A stretch of DNA of 61,553 nt from contig NZ_AQVD01000002.1 in assembly GCF_000372425.1 (NCBI RefSeq), forward strand, positions 64,753 to 126,305. The letters are read 5' to 3'. Source of the stretch: Streptococcus ferus DSM 20646. GTDB taxonomy: Bacteria; Bacillota; Bacilli; Lactobacillales; Streptococcaceae. The position numbers were made by a program, and so were the translations under genes. Positions 36,961-45,399 of the stretch are shown in pieces; position 1 is the first letter of the stretch; each line of letters begins with the position of its first letter. The notes under the pieces are model-generated. The model saw only the letters and a list, made by a program, of their open reading frames with translations. It had not been told where the DNA came from and did no database searches.

Positions 36961-38104
36961 TTAAAAATAGTGCCTCATACTCTCCTACAATTTTTTCCCA
37001 AGTATACTGATCTGCCATATGTTTTTTGGCCGCCAGACCTAATAATGAAAAATCAATTTCTTGATCCACCTGATTGATTAAGGCAGATAGACTGTGATCC
37101 TCCTTGGACCAATAGAGAGCGGTTTCCAAGGCTACTTTTTGGTTAAAATCAACACCTAAAACAAGATTCAAATCGGTATGTGCCAAAGCCTCCAAAAGAC
37201 CGGGATTTGTTCCGCCAACCTCATGACCATGAAGATAAGCAAAAGCATTCTCCCGAAGATAAGTCAACAGGGACCGGTCGTAAACAGTCCCGACAAACTT
37301 AACGCGTTTATCCTGATCGAAAGACGTCTTTTGGCGTAATGCCTCAAAATAGGGATTGCCTTCATGGTTACAGACAATGAGTAAATCACGCTGGGTTTTT
37401 GACCGCAAAAACTCAGAAATCACTTTTTCATAATTATTTTCAGGAACAAAACGGCCAACAATCAGGTAGTAATCCTTCTCTTTGGCAGCATGACGCTCAA
37501 AAAACTGTCTGACTTTAGTATCCCCAGGCATCAGCCCCGATGGAGACAAATCTGTCCCGTAAGCGATAAAGGTTGTTTTAGACCAAGGGTAGGTGTTTTT
37601 AATATAATTTTCAATGCCGACATTATCTGAAACCACTAAATCGGCTGACTTAGTCATACATTTCTCAGCATATTTCAGATAGGTTTGTATGGGTTTTGAC
37701 CATTTGGACCGCTTCCACTCCAAACCGTCAGGATTGATATAAAAAAGACCGCCAGCTTTTTTTATGTTTCGTGCAAAAGGTGCTATAAAAGCACCGATTG
37801 TATTGCCTAGAATATAAAAAATAGGCTTTTTAATCTGGTCACGTTCGACGATAGAAAGCGCGTACTGAATGGCCATCATGTCATAGGCAATCACACGCGC
37901 CGGCCCCAACTTGGGGGCCTTGATTGTAAAACAATCGACGTTTTCATAAGTAAAGTGTCTGTGATGGTCTTTATCACTGAGACAGGCGACATGATACTGG
38001 ATATCCTGTGACAGCTGATGCTTTACAAGCTCCGCCACAAAAGTCTCAAAACCGCCGTACTTTGCTGGCAGACCGCGACTTCCGATGATAAAGACATGAC
38101 GCAT
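36950..38104 (-). CDS. rgpA: RgpA, first rhamnosyltransferase
   Basis: This 384-residue protein has the N-terminal GT4-like motif FIIGSRGLPAKYGGFETFVA and a C-terminal domain (YLIVGRFVPENNYEKV, then YLHGHEVGGTNPGLLEALAH near residue 300) of the DUF1972/rhamnosyltransferase type. It adds the first rhamnose to GlcNAc-PP-undecaprenol. It is the first gene after a terminator-containing gap and has its own extended -10 promoter. Confidence 0.92.
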   Translation of the reverse strand: MRHVFIIGSRGLPAKYGGFETFVAELVKHQLSQDIQYHVACLSDKDHHRHFTYENVDCFTIKAPKLGPARVIAYDMMAIQYALSIVERDQIKKPIFYILGNTIGAFIAPFARNIKKAGGLFYINPDGLEWKRSKWSKPIQTYLKYAEKCMTKSADLVVSDNVGIENYIKNTYPWSKTTFIAYGTDLSPSGLMPGDTKVRQFFERHAAKEKDYYLIVGRFVPENNYEKVISEFLRSKTQRDLLIVCNHEGNPYFEALRQKTSFDQDKRVKFVGTVYDRSLLTYLRENAFAYLHGHEVGGTNPGLLEALAHTDLNLVLGVDFNQKVALETALYWSKEDHSLSALINQVDQEIDFSLLGLAAKKHMADQYTWEKIVGEYEALFLNES

Positions 38105-38139
38105 ACAAACCTCCCAATTTTACAATACAATCACCTATC

Positions 38140-38145
38140 ATTATA
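38140..38145 (-). promoter_or_regulatory. Extended -10 promoter of the rgpA operon
   Basis: TGC-TATAAT on the minus strand lies 36 bases before the rgpA ATG, with a GGGAGGTTTGT ribosome site between. A convincing -35 is not seen. Confidence 0.6.
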
Positions 38146-38249
38146 GCATATTTTGCCAGCAAAAGCGAAAAAGAAAACGTTATCTGCTGTGCAGCTAATG
38201 ACCGCTAGCTGATGCTTGAATTAAACGTGGCCGTCTGGGCTTTTCAATA

Positions 38250-38280
38250 ATAAAAAAGCTTAGAAAAACCTTTCTAAACT
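38250..38280 (-). terminator. Terminator of rmlD
   Basis: AAAAGTTTAGAAA pairs with TTTCTAAGCTTTT on the minus strand (one G-U) and is followed by a T-rich run. It implies that rgpA starts a separate transcript. Confidence 0.65.
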
Positions 38281-38289
38281 TTTGATTGT

Positions 38290-39141
38290 TTATTTGATAT
38301 CCTGTTTGTAAAACTCTTGGAGCGCTTCCTGCCAGGTCGGAATAACAAATCCGGTGGCCTTGGCTTTGGCTAAACTCATCGTTGAATTCAAAGGACGTTT
38401 AGCCTTGGCTGGAAACTGACTGGAATCAACAGGGAGGACCTCAACATCTGTATCTTTCAAAATTTCCTTAGCGAAATCATACCAGGTTGTATCTTCTTTG
38501 GCATCGTTTGATAAATGATAATAGCCAAACGCCTTTTGATTTTCTGCCAGATAGGTCATAAACTCTGCCAGGGTACGTGTCCAGGTCGGACGTCCGTGTT
38601 GGTCGCTGACGACGGTTAATTTAGGGTGCGTCTTAGCCAAATTCTGCATGGTAAAGACAAAGTTTTTGCCGTAGTTGCCAAAAACCCAAGCTGTACGAAT
38701 GATATAAAACTGGTCGCTGTATTTTTCAACGGCTTCCTCACCCAGACGCTTGGTGCGGCCATACTCTGTTTTAGGGTCAGGCTGATCATCTTCTAACCAC
38801 TCCTGGCCAACTGGCTTTTGTCCATCAAAGACATAGTCCGTAGAGATGTAAACCAAAGTCGCCCCATACTTATGACAAGCCTGCGCAATATTTTCAGTTC
38901 CGGTCACATTAATCGCATAGTTAAGTTCCTTGCCCTCATCTTCCGCCGCATCTACAGCTGTGTATGCTGCACAATGATAGACTAGACTTGGTTTAACCTG
39001 TGAAAAGACGTCATCAACCTTATCAGCATCTGTGATGTCCATTTCAGCAACATCAACAGCAACATATTCCTGCTTGCGTTCATCCAATAAGTGACGCAAT
39101 TCTGTTCCTAATTGACCATTACTTCCTGTAATTAAAATCAT
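38290..39141 (-). CDS. rmlD: dTDP-4-dehydrorhamnose reductase
   Basis: This 283-residue short-chain reductase makes dTDP-L-rhamnose, the donor for the wall polymer. NADPH motif ILITGSNGQLGTELR is at the N-terminus. The catalytic motifs are VYISTDYVFDG near residue 98 and YGRTKRLGEE (Tyr-x3-Lys) near 127. It stands just upstream of rgpA in the same orientation. Confidence 0.94.
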   Translation of the reverse strand: MILITGSNGQLGTELRHLLDERKQEYVAVDVAEMDITDADKVDDVFSQVKPSLVYHCAAYTAVDAAEDEGKELNYAINVTGTENIAQACHKYGATLVYISTDYVFDGQKPVGQEWLEDDQPDPKTEYGRTKRLGEEAVEKYSDQFYIIRTAWVFGNYGKNFVFTMQNLAKTHPKLTVVSDQHGRPTWTRTLAEFMTYLAENQKAFGYYHLSNDAKEDTTWYDFAKEILKDTDVEVLPVDSSQFPAKAKRPLNSTMSLAKAKATGFVIPTWQEALQEFYKQDIK

Positions 39142-39241
39142 CGTTTTCTCCTTATCAAACTGTTATATCTTATTTTACAACAAAAAAGCTGGAATTTCAT
39201 CTTTTTAAGTATCTTTCTTACATCAGCCCTTTTTTCACAAA

Positions 39242-39265
39242 AAAAGACTGAGATCTCAGTCTTTT
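39242..39265 (-). terminator. Terminator after the DUF59 gene
   Basis: A perfect palindrome, AAAAGACTGA-GATC-TCAGTCTTTT, touches the stop codon and runs into T-rich sequence on the minus strand. Confidence 0.75.
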
Positions 39266-39600
39266 CATCTAATGCCGAGTGCAATTCTAGCATAACGACT
39301 CATTTTTTCGACTGTCCAGGCAGGGTACCAGACCAGTTTGACATCAACTTCTGTCACTTCTGGCACATCCTTCAAAACATCGTGAATTTGATCAGTAATG
39401 AGGTCTGCCAAAGGACACCCCATCGTCGTCAAAGTCATATCAATTTCCGTCCGGCCTGAATCTTCAAAGCGAATGTCGTAAATCAAACCTAGATTGACAA
39501 TATCAATCCCAAGTTCGGGATCGATGACTAACTCCAAGGTTTCTAGAATCTTATCTTTTAGTTTATCAACCTCTTGGGGGCTGTACTGTGTTTCTGCCAT
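39265..39600 (-). CDS. DUF59 (MIP18/PaaD-type) iron-sulfur-cluster assembly-like protein
   Basis: The 111-residue protein has the MIP18 family motif LVIDPELGIDIVNLGLIYDI near residue 21 and the conserved Cys in LTTMGCPLADLI near 63. Members assist iron-sulfur cluster delivery. It lies 11 bases after rpoD in the same direction and ends at a strong terminator, so it probably belongs to the dnaG-rpoD transcript. Confidence 0.88.
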   Translation of the reverse strand: MAETQYSPQEVDKLKDKILETLELVIDPELGIDIVNLGLIYDIRFEDSGRTEIDMTLTTMGCPLADLITDQIHDVLKDVPEVTEVDVKLVWYPAWTVEKMSRYARIALGIR

Positions 39601-39611
39601 AAAACCTCACC

Positions 39612-40721
39612 TTAATCTTCTACAAAGTCACGGAGCTGTTTGCTGCGGCTTGGATGACGCAATTTGCGCAGAGCCTTAGCCTCGATCTGTCGGATACGTT
39701 CGCGGGTCACATTAAAAACCTTGCCCACATCCTCCAACGTACGCATCTTGCCATCATCAAGACCAAAACGCAGACGCAGAACGTTCTCTTCACGGTCTGT
39801 GAGTGTATCCAGCACCTCATCCAATTGTTCCCGAAGAACAACCCGTGTTGTATAATCAATCGGATTTTCGATCACTTCATCTTCGATAAAGTCACCCAAA
39901 TGGCTGTCATCTTCTTCTCCAATCGGGGTTTCAAGAGAAACGGGTTCCTGAGCAATTTTGAGAATTTCACGCACCTTATCCGGTGTCATGTCCATCCGTT
40001 CCCCAATTTGTTCAGGGGTAGGATCCTGGCCTAGTTCTTGCAGAAGGTTACGCTGTTCACGGACCAGTTTATTGATGGTTTCCACCATATGAACAGGGAT
40101 GCGGATGGTTCTGGCTTGATCTGCAATCGCACGTGTAATGGCTTGACGAATCCACCAAGTCGCATAAGTTGAAAACTTAAACCCTTTGGAATAGTCAAAC
40201 TTGTCTACCGCCTTCATGAGCCCCATATTGCCTTCCTGAATCAAATCAAGAAACTGCATCCCGCGGCCTACATAGCGTTTAGCGATCGAAACCACCAAGC
40301 GCAGATTGGCTTCCGCCAGACGCTGCTTGGCTTCTAAATCACCGTTTTCTACAGCAATTGCCAGTTCTTTTTCTTCCTCATTGGTTAAGAGAGGAACCAC
40401 TCCGATTTCTTTGAGGTACATCCGAACTGGATCGTTAACCTTAGCAGAGTTACTGCCTAGCAACTCCTCATCTGTCAGCTCTTCTGGTTTAATTTCTTCA
40501 ACTACATACTTGGTTGAAGGATTTCCGTCTTTATCTGTAATGGAAATACCACCGTCAGTCAGACGTTCTAACAAATCATCGATTTGATCTGCATCCAGTG
40601 TAAAAGGAATAACCAATTTTTCAGTTACATCATCGTCAACGGCAGTTCCTTCTTTTTTGTGGTTACGGATAAAATCAGCAACTTGAACATTAAATGTACT
40701 AGAATTTGTTTTTTTAGCCAT
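39612..40721 (-). CDS. rpoD: Primary sigma factor RpoD (sigma-70/SigA)
   Basis: This 369-residue primary sigma factor has region 1.2/2 ([16 protein letters not shown], then [20 protein letters not shown] and the -10 reading helix [13 protein letters not shown]). Region 3 follows, then the region 4 helix-turn-helix ([20 protein letters not shown]) at the C-terminus. It lies 8 bases downstream of dnaG. The large sigma non-conserved region of proteobacteria is absent, as expected. Confidence 0.96.
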   Translation of the reverse strand: MAKKTNSSTFNVQVADFIRNHKKEGTAVDDDVTEKLVIPFTLDADQIDDLLERLTDGGISITDKDGNPSTKYVVEEIKPEELTDEELLGSNSAKVNDPVRMYLKEIGVVPLLTNEEEKELAIAVENGDLEAKQRLAEANLRLVVSIAKRYVGRGMQFLDLIQEGNMGLMKAVDKFDYSKGFKFSTYATWWIRQAITRAIADQARTIRIPVHMVETINKLVREQRNLLQELGQDPTPEQIGERMDMTPDKVREILKIAQEPVSLETPIGEEDDSHLGDFIEDEVIENPIDYTTRVVLREQLDEVLDTLTDREENVLRLRFGLDDGKMRTLEDVGKVFNVTRERIRQIEAKALRKLRHPSRSKQLRDFVED

Positions 40722-40729
40722 CTTTTCCT

Positions 40730-42508
40730 CTATTCCATATTCCTTTTTTGTGCAATGAGCGCTTCTAATGTTTTGACAGCACCTTCCTGATCTCCTTGGT
40801 TGCTGCTGTCGCGAATTTTCTTATTCTGTTTTTCGACTTCCTGACGCTGCAAGTATCGATCCCGCTGTCGCTCTATCTGAGCCACTTCTCCATCTGCAAC
40901 CTCATCAGGCAGGCGTTCTTCCAAGACCTGATAGTAAGCTTCCTGAACTTCTCGGCTTTGCTGAGCCAAGTCGTAGGTCGCAATCTCCCCGCTTTCCTTT
41001 AACAGTTTAAATAGAATATCGAGTTCCTTAGTCTCAAACGAAAACGTTTCTCGATTACGAAATTCATTTAAAAGATAGGGATGGTGCAGGAGACGATGGA
41101 AAAGATGGTTCTCAGCTTTTCGCAAGGCGTTAACCTGCTTGGTCACCGGCAAGTCACTATATACCGGTCCAGAAGTCTGGCTTACTTGAGCCACTTGCTG
41201 GCGCTTCATCAGACGCTGATTATTAACCGCCTGCTCCACCTGTGAATAACTGAAATGCGACAGCAAATCAGCCACCAGGTTAATATAGGTGTTTTGGGCT
41301 GTAATGGAGGGACTGCCCGCGATAATCTTGGCAATGCGGTCCACATAGTCAATTTCTGCCTGAAGATTTTCAGTGTTTTCTGGCTTGAGATAGTGAATCC
41401 AAAACTCCTCACTGCTAATCCGAGACTGGGTTAGGAGTTTGTAGAGTTCTTCTTCTGATGACGCTTTGATGTACTCATCTGGGTCCATCTTTCCAGGAAT
41501 TCGAACAATTTCAACCGTCATCCCCTTCAGCAATTCCAGTGATTTCGCCATAGCATTCTGACCAGCATCATCCCCATCATAGGTCAAAATGACTTTCTGA
41601 GTAAATTTTTTCAGGTGGCGGACATGATCCGGCGTCAACGCAGTCCCCATAGAGGCCACTGCGTTGGTAATGCCAACTCGGTAAGCTGCAATAACATCCA
41701 TAAAGCCTTCCATAAGGTAGACCTCATGTTCTTTTTTAGCTGTTATTTTAGCCCTGTCTAGGTGATAAATCTCATAAGACTTGTTGAAAATTTGTGTCGC
41801 ACGTGTATTCTTGTACTTGGCTAACTTCTTTTTCGCATCATCCTTGGTCCAAATTCGTCCGGAAAAGGCAATGACACGGCCAGATTCATCCGTCAGGGGA
41901 AACATAATACGATTTCGGAAAGCGTCATAAACTTGATTACTGTCCGACAGATTAAAGAGTCCCGATTGGCTAATGGCAGTTTCATCATATTTTTTAGACA
42001 TCGCCTGATAAAGATAGTCATACTCATCCGGTGCAAGCCCAATATTGAAGTACTCTAGCAGCTCGTCGGTCAGCCCTCTTTGATAGAGGTATTGACGCGC
42101 CTGCTCACCAATAGTGGTCGTCATCAAAACAGCGTGATAAAACTTAGCTGCATCTTGATTGATGTCCAATAAGCTTTGATGAGGATGCTCACGTCTTGGC
42201 TTTTGAGAAGTGCTCGGAAGAGTCAGAGCAATCCCTGCTTTATCAGCTACCAGCTGAACGGCTTCCATAAAAGGAACATTGCGGTACTCCTCGATAAACT
42301 TAAAAACATCACCAGACTTGCCGCAGCCAAAGCAATGAAAGAATTGTTTATCTTCCACAACATTAAAAGAGGGCGTCTTTTCTTTATGAAATGGACAGAG
42401 GCCCAAATAATTATGTCCAGATTTAGTGAGGGAAACAACTTCACCAATAACATCAACAATATTGACATTATTTTTGATGTCTTGAATCAGATCTTTATCA
42501 ACAGCCAA
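40730..42508 (-). CDS. dnaG: DNA primase DnaG
   Basis: This 592-residue primase has a zinc-binding CHC2 domain ([11 protein letters not shown], then [11 protein letters not shown]), a TOPRIM catalytic core ([17 protein letters not shown] and [13 protein letters not shown]) and a C-terminal helicase-binding domain. I use the TTG at 42508, which has GGAGGT 6-7 bases upstream and gives the normal [11 protein letters not shown] start. The ORF is open further back only to another TTG at 42526, which overlaps the ribosome site. A promoter lies at 42553-42581. Unlike the classical macromolecular-synthesis operon, rpsU is not directly upstream. Confidence 0.93.
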   Translation of the reverse strand: MAVDKDLIQDIKNNVNIVDVIGEVVSLTKSGHNYLGLCPFHKEKTPSFNVVEDKQFFHCFGCGKSGDVFKFIEEYRNVPFMEAVQLVADKAGIALTLPSTSQKPRREHPHQSLLDINQDAAKFYHAVLMTTTIGEQARQYLYQRGLTDELLEYFNIGLAPDEYDYLYQAMSKKYDETAISQSGLFNLSDSNQVYDAFRNRIMFPLTDESGRVIAFSGRIWTKDDAKKKLAKYKNTRATQIFNKSYEIYHLDRAKITAKKEHEVYLMEGFMDVIAAYRVGITNAVASMGTALTPDHVRHLKKFTQKVILTYDGDDAGQNAMAKSLELLKGMTVEIVRIPGKMDPDEYIKASSEEELYKLLTQSRISSEEFWIHYLKPENTENLQAEIDYVDRIAKIIAGSPSITAQNTYINLVADLLSHFSYSQVEQAVNNQRLMKRQQVAQVSQTSGPVYSDLPVTKQVNALRKAENHLFHRLLHHPYLLNEFRNRETFSFETKELDILFKLLKESGEIATYDLAQQSREVQEAYYQVLEERLPDEVADGEVAQIERQRDRYLQRQEVEKQNKKIRDSSNQGDQEGAVKTLEALIAQKRNME

Positions 42509-42552
42509 GTCACCACCTCCACACAATAAACCTATTTTAAGTTTTATGTTTC

Positions 42553-42581
42553 ATTTTAACATTTTTGAAAACATTTGTAAA
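42553..42581 (-). promoter_or_regulatory. Promoter of dnaG-rpoD
   Basis: A -35 TTTACA (42576-42581) and -10 TAAAAT (42553-42558) with a 17-base spacer on the minus strand lie about 45 bases ahead of the TTG start. Confidence 0.65.
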
Positions 42582-42585
42582 TTGA

Positions 42586-42606
42586 AAAGGAGACCCAGTC
42601 TCCTTT
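42586..42606 (-). terminator. Terminator of the beta-helix protein gene
   Basis: A perfect 9-bp stem AAAGGAGAC/GTCTCCTTT with a 3-base loop lies just beyond the stop at 42613, with T-rich flanks on both strands. Confidence 0.75.
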
Positions 42607-42612
42607 CATTTT

Positions 42613-44079
42613 TTAGTTGATCGTATTAGCGTAAATGGCATTCGCATAGTCAGACTGCAGATGGATGGGTTTTAAAACCCAATCATTTTTAGCAATCTGT
42701 TTCACCAAGGATGAGGTGAAGGTGTTATTGTAAATGCTGACGAGACCGACATCTGAAGAATGCTGACCGATACTTGCGCTGTAAGCAATAATTTTGCCGG
42801 AGCTGTCCTTGTAAGGCAGGAAAGCATTGTTGGTAATGACGATATTGCTGGACAGGTGGCGCTGGGCATTGTTGGCCGCGTAATTGGGATCAATATTCTT
42901 GATAAGATTAGCATCCCACATACCTGTGTTCTCTGCAGCATCCAACTGGATAGCTTCGGCATAGTAAAGGTGCAGGTCATCTCCTTCAGCAACGTTAGTT
43001 TTATTGGTTAAATCAGGAGCATAGCCCACAAACTGATTCCCGTCAAAGACGGAATTCTGGACAGAGCCCAAATCAAAGATGTGACTGCCCGATTTATGAA
43101 CCATGGTAAAGCTGTTATTGATGATTTTCCAGTTTGTTCCATGATTAGCCATAATCATAAAGTGATCGCCCTTGGTTAAATCGCTAGCTTTAACATCAAT
43201 GTTGCGCATGGTGAAATTTTTTACCCCATCTTCAGCTCCAGGACCTGTTGCCAAGCCAAACCAATAGGCTGTCCCTTCAACCAAAAGGGTCGTCTTATTC
43301 CCCCGCAGCTCCGTATCGGAACTTAGCAGTTGATAGTCCTGCTCCGGTGTCTGACTGCCAATTTTAAATTCTCCAGAAGGGAGTCCCAGCACCGTTCCAG
43401 GATTATCCTTCGCGTAGGCAAAAGCCTGACGCAGCACCTCATTATTCTGACTGGCTGAATTATCCGCTGACAACTTGACTTGATAGATAGTAGACAAATC
43501 ACGCTCATGGATATTAGTATATTTAATCCCATCATCAAAGGTAATATCATACTTATAGCCACCGTCTTGACTGCGGTAATTAAGAGAAATATTATCGACC
43601 TTACCAGCTGTCCCTTTGTAATCAGACAGACTGGCACCGTCCAAATCGGTCTCTGCTGATTTCTTGAGCTGGATAATTTCGCCAACCTGGTACTTGGCTT
43701 TTTCCTTTGCTTGTATGACAGAGGCCTTCATCTTTTTTAAGACTTTCTTATTTTCAAAAATGATATCATAGCGGTAAGTATTCTTCTCTTTCAGATAATG
43801 AACTTGCTTAATCTTTCCAATCCAACCGCCATACTTCGCTAGGCTGGAATTGCTGGAAACCTTGATCTGTACATCTTGATTTTTCTTAAAGGAAGCCGTT
43901 TTTTTCTTAGGCGGAAAAATGACTTTGGTCACAGACGCAGAGGTTTCTTGCACCATCTTGGTTAAAATGGTAATCCCGCCTGTAAAAGCCAGCAATAAAA
44001 AGGCCGAAAACACAAAAATAAGCAAGGGAATAATCTCTTGTTTACGGACTAAACTCTTCGATTGTCGTTTTGTTGCCAT
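42613..44079 (-). CDS. Membrane-anchored SH3-like/beta-helix surface protein (paralogue A)
   Basis: This 488-residue protein has one N-terminal transmembrane anchor (EIIPLLIFVFSAFLLLAFTG, residues 15-35). Two small SH3-like units of the form GWIGKIKQVHYL...YDIIF follow (about 65-110 and 130-195), then a right-handed beta-helix domain (about 205-488). Conserved helix-turn motifs are MANHGTNWKIINNSFTMV, GSHIFDLG, YYAEAIQLD and AYSASIGQHSSDVG. The last 420 residues align with the end of the protein at 48224-50815. Beta-helix proteins of this shape are often polysaccharide lyases, hydrolases or binding proteins. No catalytic activity can be named; a cell-envelope carbohydrate is my guess. Confidence 0.75.
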   Translation of the reverse strand: MATKRQSKSLVRKQEIIPLLIFVFSAFLLLAFTGGITILTKMVQETSASVTKVIFPPKKKTASFKKNQDVQIKVSSNSSLAKYGGWIGKIKQVHYLKEKNTYRYDIIFENKKVLKKMKASVIQAKEKAKYQVGEIIQLKKSAETDLDGASLSDYKGTAGKVDNISLNYRSQDGGYKYDITFDDGIKYTNIHERDLSTIYQVKLSADNSASQNNEVLRQAFAYAKDNPGTVLGLPSGEFKIGSQTPEQDYQLLSSDTELRGNKTTLLVEGTAYWFGLATGPGAEDGVKNFTMRNIDVKASDLTKGDHFMIMANHGTNWKIINNSFTMVHKSGSHIFDLGSVQNSVFDGNQFVGYAPDLTNKTNVAEGDDLHLYYAEAIQLDAAENTGMWDANLIKNIDPNYAANNAQRHLSSNIVITNNAFLPYKDSSGKIIAYSASIGQHSSDVGLVSIYNNTFTSSLVKQIAKNDWVLKPIHLQSDYANAIYANTIN

Positions 44080-44110
44080 AGCCTCCCCTTTATTTTTTTC
44101 ATATTATTGT

Positions 44111-44139
44111 ATTATGTCATCTTTAAATGAAGATGTCAA
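44111..44139 (-). promoter_or_regulatory. Promoter of paralogue A with palindrome in the spacer
   Basis: A perfect -35 TTGACA (44134-44139) and a -10 CATAAT (44111-44116) have a 17-base spacer on the minus strand. An inverted repeat CATCTT-N6-AAGATG (44118-44135) fills the spacer, so a repressor or activator could bind there. It fires away from the mscL promoter. Confidence 0.7.
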
Positions 44140-44172
44140 TTATGTTTTTTTAAAGAAAAAAGAGCAAATCGA

Positions 44173-44201
44173 TTGTCAAAGCTAGGTTTATCCTGTATAA
44201 T
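44173..44201 (+). promoter_or_regulatory. Promoter of mscL
   Basis: A -35 TTGTCA (44173-44178) and perfect -10 TATAAT (44196-44201), with TG before the -10 and a 17-base spacer, lie about 34 bases before the start codon. Confidence 0.8.
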
Positions 44202-44234
44202 TAATAATCGATTAAATATGAAAGGAAAAGTTTA

Positions 44235-44606
44235 ATGATTAAGGAATTAAAAGATTTCTTGTTTAAAGGGAATGTCTTGGATCTCGCTGTTGCTGTTATT
44301 ATTGGGGCGGCATTTGGAGCTATTATCACTTCACTCGTTGAAGATGTTATTACACCGCTCTTTCTGACACCAGCTTTGAAAGCTGCAGGTGCTGAAAACA
44401 TTGCCCAGTTAACATGGAACGGTGTGGCTTATGGTAGCTTCCTGAGCGCTGTGATCAACTTCTTAATTGTTGGTACTGTTTTGTTCTTTATCGTCAAAGC
44501 AGCTAACAAGGCAATGTCATTCGGCAAAAAAGAAGAAGCTGAAGACGCTGCTCCGACACAAGAAGAATTGCTAACTGAAATCCGTGATTTATTAGCTAAA
44601 AAATAA
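44235..44606 (+). CDS. mscL: Large-conductance mechanosensitive channel MscL
   Basis: This 123-residue channel has an N-terminal amphipathic helix (IKELKDFLFKGNVLDLAVAV). TM1 contains AVIIGAAFGAIITSLVEDVI, an outer loop follows, and TM2 is FLIVGTVLFFIVKAANKA. The charged C-terminal bundle ends LTEIRDLLAKK. It relieves turgor during osmotic downshock. It is monocistronic, opposite in strand to its neighbours. Confidence 0.95.
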   Translation: MIKELKDFLFKGNVLDLAVAVIIGAAFGAIITSLVEDVITPLFLTPALKAAGAENIAQLTWNGVAYGSFLSAVINFLIVGTVLFFIVKAANKAMSFGKKEEAEDAAPTQEELLTEIRDLLAKK

Positions 44607-44639
44607 AAGAAAGTGCTTCTGAGAAGCGCTTTTCTTTTT
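44606..44639 (+). terminator. Terminator of mscL
   Basis: AAAGAAAGTGCTTC and GAAGCGCTTTTCTTT pair with one bulge around a 3-base loop immediately after the mscL stop, followed by T residues. Confidence 0.75.
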
Positions 44640-44697
44640 AGCTAATGATGAAAATGAAAACATCCTAAAATGGGACTCAACTAGAACAGACTCTCCT

Positions 44698-44767
44698 CTT
44701 GTGTAACATTACTGTTATAAGAAGCCATAGCTTGGCTGTAAGAAGCTCCCTTATCCATTCGACCAAT
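44698..44767 (-). pseudogene. Remnant of a second TelC-like toxin C-terminus
   Basis: These 70 bases match 45591-45660 inside the TelC-like toxin gene at an offset of 893. The minus-strand translation is in frame and clearly related: IGRMDKGASYSQAMASY here against IARMDNGASYSQAMASY in the gene. The frame then runs into a stop (after QEESLF). It lies only 10 bases beyond the stop of the TipC-like immunity gene. I read it as the scar of a second, different toxin tail rather than a fresh duplication, because it differs at several codons but not in frame. Confidence 0.8.
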
Positions 44768-44776
44768 GCAATGGTA

Positions 44777-45391
44777 TCACCAATTTTCCCATTGGGTTTT
44801 AACGGTCACATCTCCGTAATCAGTCGGTGAAAACTTGCTGTCGTAAATCGAACACCAGTCTTTCAGAACTTTTTGATTGACGATTTTGTCATAATACCCG
44901 TCCAAGTCTTTTGTTGTGATACCATATTTTTTCAAATAAGACTTCACTTCTGATTCGTTGTCAATGTAGTTATTCGAGTTAATTAAACTAATTTTTGTAT
45001 TTAAATATTTCTTTATGGTCATATAACGAACGTTAAAAATCATTGTCACTTTGGAATCAATGTGCTTTTCAAAATAGATATTAAGCCCTTTCTTTTGATA
45101 TAAATTAAAAGTTATTCTCAAATTAGGATTATGGTCATTTAAATAATAATCTGGATACTCAATACTTGGTTTAAATTTATCAGTTTCATTCATATCCTTA
45201 TCATAGATTTTATAATTCTTAATTTTAGTATCTTTAATCTGATAAAAAATATTTTCACCTAAATAATTCGCTTTCATCTCTTGATACAATTCATCAAAGA
45301 TATTTTTAGGCTGACTAGCATAATGATAGTAAATGCCCGCCGATAAAGCAAGTGCCGCTAATACTAAAATGCCAATTATTTTTCGTTTCAT
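44777..45391 (-). CDS. TipC-family immunity protein candidate
   Basis: This 204-residue protein has an N-terminal membrane segment (IIGILVLAALALSAGIYYHY) and a polar extracytoplasmic domain starting IFDELYQEM. Size, topology and the IFDELY start resemble TipC, the extracytoplasmic antidote of the lipid II phosphatase toxin TelC. The gene starts 8 bases after the TelC-like toxin gene stops. An outer-facing antidote fits a toxin that attacks lipid II outside the membrane. It is noticeably AT-rich with many Lys/Asn/Ile codons, hinting at transfer. Confidence 0.7.
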   Translation of the reverse strand: MKRKIIGILVLAALALSAGIYYHYASQPKNIFDELYQEMKANYLGENIFYQIKDTKIKNYKIYDKDMNETDKFKPSIEYPDYYLNDHNPNLRITFNLYQKKGLNIYFEKHIDSKVTMIFNVRYMTIKKYLNTKISLINSNNYIDNESEVKSYLKKYGITTKDLDGYYDKIVNQKVLKDWCSIYDSKFSPTDYGDVTVKTQWENW

Positions 45392-45399
45392 AGCTCTTC

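Noticed and set aside
39654..40034. 126-codon plus-strand open frame opposite rpoD
   Set aside because: Lies wholly antisense to a highly conserved gene, with Arg/Cys/Phe-rich shadow composition and no ribosome site.
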